Below, piece after piece: positions 52,558 through 61,023 of a stretch of DNA of 64,000 nt. Positions within the stretch are counted from its first letter, which is position 1. Every line of letters starts with the position of its first letter. The position numbers and the translations under genes were made by a program. The notes under the pieces are model-generated. The model searched no databases. It was not told the origin of the DNA and saw only the letters and a list, made by a program, of their open reading frames with translations. Source of the stretch: Sporosarcina trichiuri (GTDB lineage: Bacteria > Bacillota > Bacilli > Bacillales_A > Planococcaceae); the NCBI RefSeq assembly GCF_030406775.1, contig NZ_CP129119.1, forward strand, positions 1,956,001 to 2,020,000. Direction: 5' to 3'.

Positions 52558-53679
52558 TTGAAGATTGTATTGTCCGGGTTTTACGGATTAGGAAATACAG
52601 GCGATGAGGCGATTTTGAAGGCGATCATCGATAACTTACGGGCGGAGCTGGACAACCCCGAAATCACGGTGTTCTCACTATCGCCGGAGAAGACGGCGTC
52701 CGACCACAGCGTGTCGGCGGTGTACCGCGGCTGGCGCCACGGCAATAAGGAGAAGATCAAGGCGCTGCGGAAAGCGGACCTGCTGATCTCGGGCGGCGGC
52801 GGGCTGCTGCAGGACACGTACCCGACGAAGTTCCTCTTCGGCCCCCTCCCCTACTACCTGCTCATCGTACTGCTGGCGAAGCTGTGCGGAACGAAGGTCA
52901 TGTTCTTCTCACAAGGCATCGGCCCGGTGACGAGCAAGTGGGGCAAGACGCTCATGCAGGGACTCGCGAACAAAGCCGACTTCGTGACGGTGCGCGACGA
53001 GTATTCGAAAGAGTACTTGCACAACCTCGGCGTGACGAAGCCGGAGACGGTCGTGACGGCGGATATCGTGTTCGCGTTCAAGCCGGATGAAGATACGTCG
53101 GCGTATGACTCGCTCAGTCTGACTGGTGATGAGCGACTCGTCGCGGTGGCGCCGCGCCCGTGGTTTGATCACGAAGACGAGTACATCGAGAAGCTCGCGT
53201 GGACGCTCGATGAACTGATCGAGCAGCGCGGCGTGACGCCGGTGTTCGTGCCGATGGAGCCGCCGTATGACACGAATGTGTCGAAGAAAGTGCAGAAGCT
53301 CATGAAGCATGCGGATGCGACGAAGATCCTCGGCGAGCAGTTCTCGCCGAACCAGTTCTACAACTTCATCCAGCAGACGGACCTGACGATTGCGCTCCGG
53401 CTGCATGCGCTGATCTTTGCGGCGCTGTCGAATGTACCGCACGTCGGCTTGAGCTATGACCGCAAAGTCGAGAGCTTCCTGAAGCGCTCGGGCATGTGGG
53501 AGCATTCCTACGAGCTCGGTTCATTCGCGAAGGAAGACCTGCTGGAGAGCGCCTTGTATGCACTTGATCACAGTAAGGAACTGAAAGAGATGATGACGCC
53601 GAACGTTGAGACCTTACGGCGCGAGGCGATCCGCAACGTCGATCTGCTGCGGGAACAGTTTTTGAATGGAGGCCGTTAA
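52558..53679 (+). CDS. csaB: Polysaccharide pyruvyl transferase CsaB
   Basis: Adds a ketal-linked pyruvate from PEP to the wall polysaccharide, creating the ligand for SLH domains; its targets here include the SLH proteins at 15415 and 44416. About 373 residues. Marks: IVLSGFYGLGNTGDEAIL at the N-terminus (first beta strand and glycine loop), ISGGGGLLQDTYPTKF near 80, FSQGIGPVTSKWGK near 120, and the C-terminal ALRLHALIFAA with the conserved His. The start is TTG at 52558, with AAGGAGG 8 nt before it; the longer frame from 52498 has no site. Followed after 3 bp by a glycosyltransferase gene, so the two are co-transcribed. Confidence 0.93.
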   Translation: MKIVLSGFYGLGNTGDEAILKAIIDNLRAELDNPEITVFSLSPEKTASDHSVSAVYRGWRHGNKEKIKALRKADLLISGGGGLLQDTYPTKFLFGPLPYYLLIVLLAKLCGTKVMFFSQGIGPVTSKWGKTLMQGLANKADFVTVRDEYSKEYLHNLGVTKPETVVTADIVFAFKPDEDTSAYDSLSLTGDERLVAVAPRPWFDHEDEYIEKLAWTLDELIEQRGVTPVFVPMEPPYDTNVSKKVQKLMKHADATKILGEQFSPNQFYNFIQQTDLTIALRLHALIFAALSNVPHVGLSYDRKVESFLKRSGMWEHSYELGSFAKEDLLESALYALDHSKELKEMMTPNVETLRREAIRNVDLLREQFLNGGR

Positions 53680-53682
53680 GCG

Positions 53683-54858
53683 GTGAAAATACTACTTGCA
53701 ACAGTCTATGATTATCCACACTTGGGCGGGCTGTCGACCCACCTGACGACATTGAAGGCGGGGCTCGAGTCGCGCGGCCATGAGGTCGACGTCGTGTCGT
53801 TCTCCGACGTGCCGAAATGGAAGCGCGACGGCATCGTGCGGGGGCCTGCATTTTTATTGAACAAAATGAAACAGGGCAAAGGCTACGTCTGGACGCTGAA
53901 GCGGCGCCAGGACGAGCTTGCGATCCTGATCAAGGATGCCGTCTCGAAGAAGGATTACGACGTCATCAATGCCCAGGACGTCTTCACGACGTTCGCAGCG
54001 CTCGAGACGAATGTGCCGGTCGTCAGCACGGTGCACGGCTACCTGACGTTCGAGGGCATCTCGAAAGGGACGCTCATCGAAGGGTCACCGGAAGCCCGTG
54101 AGCTGCAGGAAGCGGAGCGCAGAGGCTACAAGGCGACACGTGAAGTGATCACCGTCGATACGCGCATCAAGGAGTACATCCTGAAAGAGACCGGCGTGAC
54201 GGGCAACATGATCAAGAACTTCATCGACGTGGAGTCGTTCAAGCCGGAAGTCGAGCGGCGTGCGGAGTTCCGGGATACATACGGCTTCTCGCAGGACGAG
54301 CTGATCTTTTTCGTGCCGCGCCGCCTGACGAAGAAGAACGGGGTCATCTACCCGATCCTGTCGCTGCCGGCAGTCGTCGAAAAGTTCCCGAACGCGCGCG
54401 TCGTGTTCGCGGGGACGGGCGAGATGATGGAACCGATGAAGCAGAAAGCGGCGGAGCTTGGGGTTGCCGATCACGTGACGATGCTGGGCGCGGTCGATCA
54501 CTCCGTCATGATGCAGTATTACGCACTTGCGAATGTCGCGCTCGTGCCGTCGATCTACTCGGCGGGTGTCGAGGAGGCGACGTCGATCTCGGCGCTTGAA
54601 GCGATGGGCTCCGGCGTGCCGCTGATCGCGTGTGCGGTCGGGGGCTTGAAGGAAATCGTCGACAGCGGCAAGGACGGGCTCTTGGTGGAAGAGCAGAACG
54701 TCGAACAGCTGAGTGACGCGATGATCAAGCTGCTGGAAGACCCGGCGTACGGCGAACAGCTTGCTGCGGCGGGCCGCGCGAAGATCGTCGAGGAGTACTC
54801 GCACTTCGCGGCTGCTGAGAAATATGAAGCGATCTATTTGAAAGCACTGAAACATTGA
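53683..54858 (+). CDS. Family 4 glycosyltransferase of the wall-polysaccharide cluster
   Basis: A 391-residue GT-B enzyme. Acceptor half: YDYPHLGGLSTHLTTL (9-24). Donor half: FFVPRRLTKKNGV (about 207), VFAGTGEMMEPM, and VPSIYSAGVEEATSISALEA (about 286-306) with the E-x7-E-like motif. Starts with GTG 3 bp after csaB, GGAGG 9 nt upstream, then ends at a terminator. Such a gene next to csaB occurs in other Bacillales; the exact linkage formed is not known. Confidence 0.88.
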   Translation: MKILLATVYDYPHLGGLSTHLTTLKAGLESRGHEVDVVSFSDVPKWKRDGIVRGPAFLLNKMKQGKGYVWTLKRRQDELAILIKDAVSKKDYDVINAQDVFTTFAALETNVPVVSTVHGYLTFEGISKGTLIEGSPEARELQEAERRGYKATREVITVDTRIKEYILKETGVTGNMIKNFIDVESFKPEVERRAEFRDTYGFSQDELIFFVPRRLTKKNGVIYPILSLPAVVEKFPNARVVFAGTGEMMEPMKQKAAELGVADHVTMLGAVDHSVMMQYYALANVALVPSIYSAGVEEATSISALEAMGSGVPLIACAVGGLKEIVDSGKDGLLVEEQNVEQLSDAMIKLLEDPAYGEQLAAAGRAKIVEEYSHFAAAEKYEAIYLKALKH

Positions 54859-54859
54859 C

Positions 54860-54898
54860 CGCGAAGCTCCCTGGTGTTTTGTCAGGGAGCTTTTCGCA
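54860..54898 (+). terminator. Terminator after the csaB-glycosyltransferase pair
   Basis: AAGCTCCCTG-GTGTTTTGT-CAGGGAGCTT followed by TTCG. A perfect 10-bp stem. Confidence 0.75.
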
Positions 54899-54928
54899 GT
54901 TTATGATCCGAGATGTGGGAGGACTACT

Positions 54929-56437
54929 ATGGGCAAGTTAAAACAGGCGGCGCTGTGGACGGCGGTGCTCGCCCTCGTGCTGAAGCTGTCGGGATTGTTC
55001 CGGGAATCGATCGTCAGCACGAAATTCGGGGTGTCGCACGAGACGGATGCGTATTTCCTCGCATTCCCGTTCATCACCCTCGTCGTTGCGATGATTTCGA
55101 CGGGCTTCAACAACGTCTTTTTACCGATGTATATCAAGAACCGGAAGTCCGGCGATACGGGTGACCATAATGCGAATGCGCTGCTGAACTGGACGATGAT
55201 CCTGTTCGTCGGCATCAGCTTCGTCGGCTGGTTCGGCGCTCCGTACTTCCTGCCGCTGATGTACGGCAAGATGTCGGCCGAAATCGCGGCGATCGCCGTA
55301 CCGATGACGCAGGTGTTCTTCGCGTTCATGACGGTGATCGCTTTGAGCGGACTTTTGGATTCGTATTTGCAGTCGCGGCGGATCTTCGTGCCGTCGCAGA
55401 TGTCGAAGCTGCTCGCGACACTGTTCTCGGTGATCTTCGCAGTGCTGTTCAGTGAACAGTGGGGCATCTTCTCCTTGGCGTACGGGTTCATCTTCGGGAC
55501 GATCCTCGGCGTCATCGTGCAGCTGTATTACCTGTTCCGGTCGGATTACAAGTATCGTCTCGAGTTCAAGATGGATATCAAGTTCCGGAACGCGTTCCTT
55601 TTGCTGATTGTTCCGTCGCTGCTGAACTCGGTCGTCGGCCAGGTGAATTTCTTTGTGAACAAGGCGTTCGCGTCCGGGATCGATGGCGCGGTGACGTATT
55701 TGAACAACGCGTCGCTGATCATCAGCATCCCGAACGCGATCTATGCGACAACGCTTGCGGCGATCATCTTCACGCTGATGAGCGAGCAGACAGAGGACCG
55801 GGCGAAGTTCAAGGAGACGCTGTTCCGTGGGATGGAAATCTCGCTCGTGACGCTGCTGCCGATCGCGGCGGGGCTGTTCGTCATCGGGGACTCGGTGATT
55901 GCGTTCATCTACGAACATGGGAAGTTCACGGCGGCGGATACGGCGAAGACGCACGTCGCGCTCATGCTGTACTTGCCGGTCGTCGTGTTCCAGGGCATGC
56001 AGCTCATGCTGTCGAAGTCGATGTATGCGCGCGGCAAGACGGCGGTCGTGTTCCGGATCAGCGTGACGACGATTTTAATCAACTTCCTGAGCAACTGGCT
56101 TTTGGTCGACCGGTTCGGCTACCCGGCGCTCGCGGTGGCGACGTCGATCGTGAGTGTGTACTTCTTCACGGTATCGATGGTTGTCGTGTACCGCGATCTC
56201 GGTTCTGTTGAGCTTGCGCGGTTCGGCCGGATGGTGCCGCGGGTGCTGGTTCCGACGGTGCTCATGGGGGCTGTTGTGTGGATTGTGAAGGCGTTTGTCG
56301 GTGTGGGGTCATTGGGTGCGATTCCGCAGCTGGTGATTCTGGTGCCGATCGGTGCTGTGATGTATGTGGTTGGCGTGTTTGTGTTTTACCGCGCTGGGTT
56401 TAGGCGGTTTGTTGGGCTGCTGCGGCGGTCGAAGTGA
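54929..56437 (+). CDS. MurJ/MviN-like lipid flippase
   Basis: A 502-residue MOP-superfamily membrane protein with about 14 transmembrane helices. Early motif LKLSGLFRESIVSTKFGVSH (about 18-36), with the Arg typical of MurJ, and TDAYFLAFPF. It flips an undecaprenyl-linked precursor, here either lipid II or the wall-polysaccharide unit. The csaB neighbourhood favours the latter, but sequence alone does not decide. GGGAGGA lies 7 nt before the ATG. The last 40 codons run up to the first palindromic repeat. Confidence 0.88.
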   Translation: MGKLKQAALWTAVLALVLKLSGLFRESIVSTKFGVSHETDAYFLAFPFITLVVAMISTGFNNVFLPMYIKNRKSGDTGDHNANALLNWTMILFVGISFVGWFGAPYFLPLMYGKMSAEIAAIAVPMTQVFFAFMTVIALSGLLDSYLQSRRIFVPSQMSKLLATLFSVIFAVLFSEQWGIFSLAYGFIFGTILGVIVQLYYLFRSDYKYRLEFKMDIKFRNAFLLLIVPSLLNSVVGQVNFFVNKAFASGIDGAVTYLNNASLIISIPNAIYATTLAAIIFTLMSEQTEDRAKFKETLFRGMEISLVTLLPIAAGLFVIGDSVIAFIYEHGKFTAADTAKTHVALMLYLPVVVFQGMQLMLSKSMYARGKTAVVFRISVTTILINFLSNWLLVDRFGYPALAVATSIVSVYFFTVSMVVVYRDLGSVELARFGRMVPRVLVPTVLMGAVVWIVKAFVGVGSLGAIPQLVILVPIGAVMYVVGVFVFYRAGFRRFVGLLRRSK

Positions 56438-56458
56438 CGGTGGCTTGGTTTGCCCGCC

Positions 56459-56518
56459 GGGGGACAGACTGCTGCACCATTCGCGTCCTACCGCGAATTG
56501 GGCGGCAGCCTGTCCCCC
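56459..56518. repeat. 60-nt nested palindrome, type A, copy 2
   Basis: GGGGGACAG...CTGTCCCCC outer arms, CCATTCGCG/CGCGAATTGG inner arms, loop TCCTAC. Changes relative to copy 1 lie mostly in the loop and mid-stem. Confidence 0.8.
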
Positions 56519-56631
56519 TATGAATGGAGTAGCCGGTGGATAGCGGGATAGCCCCGCAAACACGGTGCTGTGGTTTTGGCACGTTTGGGTTCGGCCGGAT
56601 GGTGCGCGTGGGGAGCATGTCCGTTCCACCC

Positions 56632-56693
56632 GGGATACCGGTGCACGTCACAATTCGCGGAAGGACGCGAATGGTGTCGTGCAGCAGGTACCC
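56632..56693. repeat. Nested palindrome, type B, copy 2
   Basis: GGGATACCGGTGCACGTCAC...GGTGTCGTGCAGCAGGTACCC around ATTCGCG/CGCGAAT. 62 nt; it begins 113 nt after type A copy 2. Confidence 0.78.
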
Positions 56694-56742
56694 TGGAGGA
56701 AGACAACCCTGGGGAGCGTGCAGGTGCCCTGGAATGCCCGCC

Positions 56743-56802
56743 GGGGGACAGACTGGTACACCATTCGCGCTCCTCAGCGAATTGTGTGGCAGCCTGTCCC
56801 CC
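56743..56802. repeat. 60-nt nested palindrome, type A, copy 3
   Basis: GGGGGACAG...CTGTCCCCC with CCATTCGCG and a slightly decayed AGCGAATTG arm. The linker following it is cut off after about 70 nt, where the next gene begins. Confidence 0.78.
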
Positions 56803-56900
56803 TCTGAATGGGGTTGCCGGTGGATAGCGGGAGAGCCCCGCATACATATGACGATGGTTTTGGCACGGAAAGGATTTTATCGTAAAGGAGTGGGTGTTCA

Positions 56901-58487
56901 GTGAAGAAGTGGTTGGTTGCGGTTGTGCTGGCGCTGCTGGTGCTCGGCGGTGTGGGGGCCGTGTTCGTGAAGGGGACGAAGACGGAGCAGGTGCTGTCGA
57001 CGGAGGCGATCCGGGTGGCGGTGGAGATGCCGCGGCTGGTGACGCTGTCGTATAAAAAGGACGAGGAGCGGACGACGGAGGATGCGGAGGAAGTGACGCA
57101 TGTGTATTCCGTGCACCGGTTCGGAAAGCGGATCGGGACGTATGAGCTGACGGAGCGGACGCTCGGGAACGGAGCTCGGTTCGTGTTCGAGCGGCTCGCG
57201 AACGACAGCCGGTTCGGGGTGACGCTGAAGACAGCGTACCATTTCAACGGATCGGATGATGTTGTTGCGACGGAGTGGAATCCGCGCAAGGTGGAGCATC
57301 CGCACCACGATACGTTCGGGACGGATCCGACGGTGAACCCGTACGGCCGGCTGACAATCAAAGACAATGCAATTGCGGAAGCGGTAGTCGGGTATTCATT
57401 CACCTCGAAGGAATTGCTGAAGAAATATGACGTCGGCGAGAGTAAGCTGCGGGAGCTCGGGTCGGAAGTGCAGGATGTGACGATGCTGCCGGATGGGTTT
57501 GTGCGTGGGCTGAAGGCGGGCGGTGCCGGGGTCGGCGAGTCGTGGATGCTGCTGTCGGAGTCTCCCCTGTTCACGGAGGTTGAGGAAGAGAATGAGTGGG
57601 TCGATTTTGCGCTCGAGAACCAGTTCTCGCAGCTGAACTGGCTGACGAAGGACGGGCCGTACACGAAGCTGCCGTTCTCGATCGACCCGGCGACGAAGAT
57701 GGGCTACGGCCGGGTGATCGGCCGGATGGAGGATGATGTGGCACTCGACTGGTACGGCAAGTCGGGGTCGAAGTTCTTCGAGGACATGGTGCGCAATTCG
57801 CGGGTGAACCTGCTGAATTACATCGCGGAGTTCGGCGGTACGCGCTGGCCGACGGAGTATACGAGTGCGTGGCTGAACAACGCATACGGCATCAAGGCGC
57901 CGTATGTGGATACGCGGTATAACGAGTATGTGGCGTTCTTCCTGGAGGAGACGGCGGCGGCGTTCGACGGCGATCACAGCGAGATGCGCCAGTACGTGCC
58001 GGTGTACGCGGACTATTTGCTGTCGCGGGTGGAGAAAGGTGAGATCATCGAAGCGGGTGACGGATTCCTGATCATCGATTATTTCGATGAGGACCCGGAG
58101 ACGAAGCTGCCGCATGCGTCGCTGAACCATGAGCTCGGCGGGCTGAAGATTCTGCTGACGGCGTATGGGCAGACGGCGGATAAGAAGTACTTGGAAGCCG
58201 CGAAGTCCGTGATGGCGGGCATCGAGGGGTTCGGTGCAGATGAGGGCGGCTGGATCCGAGATACTGGCGATCTGTGGTACCAGGCGCGGCCGGATGGTAC
58301 GTTCTCGGGCGATGATTACCCGCAGCTGACGCTGGTCGATCTCGTGGAGACGCAGTCGCTGCTGGAGGAGATGGAGCTCGGGCGGAATGCGTATTTTGAT
58401 AAGCTGATTGATTCGAAGATCAGTTATTTGCGGTTGCAGGGTGAGGAATTGATTGAGAAAGTGACGAAGCATTTGAAGCAGGGGTGA
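56901..58487 (+). CDS. Exported protein, possibly D-glucuronyl C5-epimerase-like
   Basis: A 528-residue protein with an N-terminal membrane anchor or signal (WLVAVVLALLVLGGVGAVFV). The first half is a beta-rich domain I do not recognise. The second half (about 300-520) looks like an alpha/alpha-toroid with SLNHELGGLKILLTAYG and GADEGGWIRDTGDLWYQ, reminiscent of D-glucuronyl C5-epimerases or related glycan enzymes. It would act on the exported uronic-acid-containing polymer, which suits the ManNAcA dehydrogenase nearby. Family assignment is tentative. Start GTG at 56901 with AAAGGAG upstream. Confidence 0.65.
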   Translation: MKKWLVAVVLALLVLGGVGAVFVKGTKTEQVLSTEAIRVAVEMPRLVTLSYKKDEERTTEDAEEVTHVYSVHRFGKRIGTYELTERTLGNGARFVFERLANDSRFGVTLKTAYHFNGSDDVVATEWNPRKVEHPHHDTFGTDPTVNPYGRLTIKDNAIAEAVVGYSFTSKELLKKYDVGESKLRELGSEVQDVTMLPDGFVRGLKAGGAGVGESWMLLSESPLFTEVEEENEWVDFALENQFSQLNWLTKDGPYTKLPFSIDPATKMGYGRVIGRMEDDVALDWYGKSGSKFFEDMVRNSRVNLLNYIAEFGGTRWPTEYTSAWLNNAYGIKAPYVDTRYNEYVAFFLEETAAAFDGDHSEMRQYVPVYADYLLSRVEKGEIIEAGDGFLIIDYFDEDPETKLPHASLNHELGGLKILLTAYGQTADKKYLEAAKSVMAGIEGFGADEGGWIRDTGDLWYQARPDGTFSGDDYPQLTLVDLVETQSLLEEMELGRNAYFDKLIDSKISYLRLQGEELIEKVTKHLKQG

Positions 58488-58508
58488 TGTGGCCCCTGTT
58501 TTTTTGTG
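58480..58508 (+). terminator. Terminator after the epimerase-like gene
   Basis: GGGG-TGATGTGG-CCCC followed by TGTTTTTTT; the stem overlaps the stop codon. Confidence 0.6.
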
Positions 58509-58519
58509 GGGATTTTTTG

Positions 58520-58660
58520 GGGATGTAGCGGTTGGTGGGCGGAATGGATCGCTTTGGCAGTGGTATTGAGCGGTTAGCGGGAGAATGGAGCGGTCTGACG
58601 TTGGAATGGATCAGTTAGCGCGGGAATTGAGCGGTTCTGCGTGGGAATGGAGCGGTCAGT
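58520..58660. repeat. Degenerate 21-bp tandem repeat
   Basis: Six to seven units of about 21 bp around GGAATGGAGCGGTT-N7 (variants GGAATGGATCG, GTATTGAGCGGTT, GAATTGAGCGGTT). No ORF or known signal. Confidence 0.65.
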
Positions 58661-58692
58661 GATGTGGCTCCCCTTCCCCATTCCGTAAACCC

Positions 58693-58727
58693 CTCCTGTC
58701 AGGTTCACAGGAGGGGCAGCGCGACTT
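58693..58727 (-). terminator. Terminator after the epimerase-amidohydrolase-transporter unit
   Basis: Minus strand CCCCTCCTGT-GAACCTG-ACAGGAGGGG followed by TTTACGG. A perfect 10-bp stem directly behind the stop at 58735. Confidence 0.75.
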
Positions 58728-58734
58728 CTTTTCG

Positions 58735-59847
58735 TTATTGTTCAATGACGTCGTGGGTGTATGTCAACTCGGTCAACGTCGCTTCATCGATGTTGAGGCC
58801 CAAGCCCGGGGTTTCGCTCAGCCGGACGAATGGCAGGTCGATGTCCAAGCGGGCGATGTCTTTGCTGAACATGAGCGGTCCGACGAGTTCGTTTGTCTGG
58901 ATACCTTTTTTGGCGGTCGCGAGGTGCAGGCCGGCAGCTGAGGCGACGGCGGATTCGACCATCGAGCCGATCTGGCACGTGAAGCCGGCGAGCTCCGCCT
59001 GGTGGACGAGCTGCATGGCGCGGTACAGCCCTCCGCATTTCATGAGCTTAATGTTCATCATGTCGGCGGAACGTGTGGCCGTCAGTTCGTACATTTCCTT
59101 TTGACCGTGGAGCCCTTCGTCGATCATGACCGGAATGGCCGTTTTTTGTTTGATTTCCTTCAGGCCGTGCATGTCGGAGGCGATGACCGGCTGTTCAATC
59201 CAGTCGATCCGGCAGTCTTTGATCTGGTCTAGCACTTGCATGGAGGCTGCGCTCGTTTCCCAACCTTGGTTTGCGTCGACTTTGATGGCGATCTGGTCGC
59301 CGACGGCTTGCCGTACTGCCCGGATGCGCTCGATGTCCAGCTGGCTGTCGGTGCCCACTTTCAGCTTGAGGATCCGATACCCTTCGTTCACCGCTGCTTT
59401 CGCTTCGGCCGCCATTTCCTCAGGCGGAAGGATGCTGATCACTTTCGGGAACTCCAGCTGGTCATGATATCGCCCACCGAGCAGGTTGAATACCGGTTGC
59501 CCGGACGCTTTGCCCATCAGGTCGTAGCAGGCGATGTCGATGGCGGCCTTGGCAGTCGTGGCGCCGTAGATGGCCTTGTCCATCCGGTCGTGGATCCGTT
59601 CCAGGTCGAACGGGTTCATGCCAATCACGGATGGAGTGATCGTATTCACCAGGATCGCCCGGACCCCTTCCCACGTTTCACCGGTGACATGCTCATCCGG
59701 TGTCCCTTCCCCGTAGCCCGTCAGGCCTGTGTCCGTATGCAATTTCACAAAGATGGACGGCATATCCTTATACGTATGGTAACTGATGATGAACGGTGTC
59801 TTCAGCGGCAGGCGGACGGCGAACACTTCGATCGATGTGATTTTCAT
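58735..59847 (-). CDS. Enolase-superfamily epimerase (dipeptide epimerase / MLE-like)
   Basis: A 370-residue enzyme of the muconate-lactonizing/dipeptide-epimerase group. Catalytic Lys pair in LKLKVGTD (about 162), metal ligands in KVDANQGW (Asp), WIEQPV (Glu) and MIDEGLH (Asp), and the second catalytic Lys in MNIKLMKCGG. Likely reaction: epimerisation of L-Ala-D/L-Glu-type dipeptides, or racemisation of N-acyl amino acids. Overlaps the end of the upstream amidohydrolase by 4 bp (ATGA). With an M20 peptidase and a transporter it resembles a murein-peptide or N-acyl amino-acid salvage unit. Confidence 0.85.
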   Translation of the reverse strand: MKITSIEVFAVRLPLKTPFIISYHTYKDMPSIFVKLHTDTGLTGYGEGTPDEHVTGETWEGVRAILVNTITPSVIGMNPFDLERIHDRMDKAIYGATTAKAAIDIACYDLMGKASGQPVFNLLGGRYHDQLEFPKVISILPPEEMAAEAKAAVNEGYRILKLKVGTDSQLDIERIRAVRQAVGDQIAIKVDANQGWETSAASMQVLDQIKDCRIDWIEQPVIASDMHGLKEIKQKTAIPVMIDEGLHGQKEMYELTATRSADMMNIKLMKCGGLYRAMQLVHQAELAGFTCQIGSMVESAVASAAGLHLATAKKGIQTNELVGPLMFSKDIARLDIDLPFVRLSETPGLGLNIDEATLTELTYTHDVIEQ

Positions 59848-61001
59848 GACTGCCCCCCCATGTACGCCAGCATACTTTCAGTGAACAGTTCGACGCCGAT
59901 GGCAAGCATGCTTTCATCAATATCGAATTTCGGATGGTGGTGTCCGTATGGGCGATCCGCCTGTCCGATTCCAAGGAAGATATAGGAAGCCGGGATTTCA
60001 GTTGAATAATAGGCAAAGTCCTCGCTGCCCATGATGCCATCAATACGTGTGACCTGCCCTTCCCCGAACAGCTGTTTCGCCTGCTGTTCCATGAACGCGA
60101 TGAGACCGGGATCGTTGTCGAGTGGCGGGTCGCCGTGCTGGTAGTTGAGCTCGAAGGTGGCTCCATACGCCTGGCAGACCCCGTCGATGATAGTGTGCAG
60201 CCGTTCTCTGATATGCTGGGAGGCTTCTTTATGGAAATAGCGCACTGTCCCGGACGCATACGCACTATCCGGGATGATATTGTAATTTGACCCTGCGCGT
60301 AATTCGCCGATACTGAGGACGGCTTCTTCGCTCGGACTGAGGCTTCTACTGATTATCGACTGGATCTGCAGGATCACGGCCGACATGGCGAGCGTCGAAT
60401 CGATCGTATCCTGCGGCATGGACCCATGCCCACCCTTGCCTTGTATTGTGAAGGAGAACCGGTCAGCGCCCGCCATTGTCGCGCCTTCGCGCACACCGAT
60501 GATGCCGGCGGGGATCGGCTGCCACAGATGGTAACCGAATATGGCATCGATGCCATCAAGCAGGCCGGCCTCGACCAATTGAGTTGCACCGCCTGGCAGT
60601 TCCTCCTCGGCATGCTGGAATAGGAACAAGATCGTGCCTGCCAGGTCATCGGTGCGGTTTACGAGCTGTTGGGCCACGCCGAGCAGGATGGCCATGTGCC
60701 CGTCGTGCCCGCACGCATGCATGACGTGTTCATGCTTGGATGCAAAAGGCAGGCCGGTCTGTTCCTGGATCGGCAGGGCATCCATGTCCGCCCGGATGAT
60801 GACGGTCTTTCCTTCCGATTTGCCGCGCAGAATACCAATGATATCCTTGCCGGTCATGCTGTATGTGTCGAGTCCCATGTTTTCGAGCTGCTGCTTCACG
60901 TATTCTTTTGTTTCAGTTTCTTGGTGGGAAAGCTCCGGATGGGCATGCAGATATCGCCGCTGCTGGACAACCCATTCGGCTGTTTCTTGCTGTATCGTCA
61001 T
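59844..61001 (-). CDS. M20-family amidohydrolase / metallopeptidase
   Basis: A 385-residue M20D enzyme similar to hippurate hydrolases and N-acyl amino-acid amidohydrolases. Zinc and catalytic marks: IIRADMDALPIQEQ (about 72), HACGHDGHMA (about 98), FQHAEEELPGGA with the general base Glu (about 133), GYHLW, and the late GSEDFAYYS. Cytoplasmic. GGAGGTG precedes the ATG. It probably hydrolyses the compound imported by the upstream transporter, whose product is then epimerised by the next gene. Confidence 0.9.
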   Translation of the reverse strand: MTIQQETAEWVVQQRRYLHAHPELSHQETETKEYVKQQLENMGLDTYSMTGKDIIGILRGKSEGKTVIIRADMDALPIQEQTGLPFASKHEHVMHACGHDGHMAILLGVAQQLVNRTDDLAGTILFLFQHAEEELPGGATQLVEAGLLDGIDAIFGYHLWQPIPAGIIGVREGATMAGADRFSFTIQGKGGHGSMPQDTIDSTLAMSAVILQIQSIISRSLSPSEEAVLSIGELRAGSNYNIIPDSAYASGTVRYFHKEASQHIRERLHTIIDGVCQAYGATFELNYQHGDPPLDNDPGLIAFMEQQAKQLFGEGQVTRIDGIMGSEDFAYYSTEIPASYIFLGIGQADRPYGHHHPKFDIDESMLAIGVELFTESMLAYMGGQS

Positions 61002-61023
61002 TCTGGAAGCACCTCCGTATTGG

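Larger units (their letters stand above)
56438..56900. other. Palindrome-repeat array between flippase and exported epimerase-like gene
   Basis: About 460 bp consisting almost entirely of composite repeat: type A (56459), 113-nt linker, type B (56632), type A (56743) and a truncated linker. No gene. The linker shares TAGCCCCGCAAACACGG and TGTGGTTTTGGCACG with the copy at 49588-49700. Confidence 0.75.

Noticed and set aside
49528..56802. Possible CRISPR array from regularly spaced repeats
   Set aside because: Repeats are long palindromes of two types with a conserved linker, not short direct repeats with unique spacers, and there are no cas genes.
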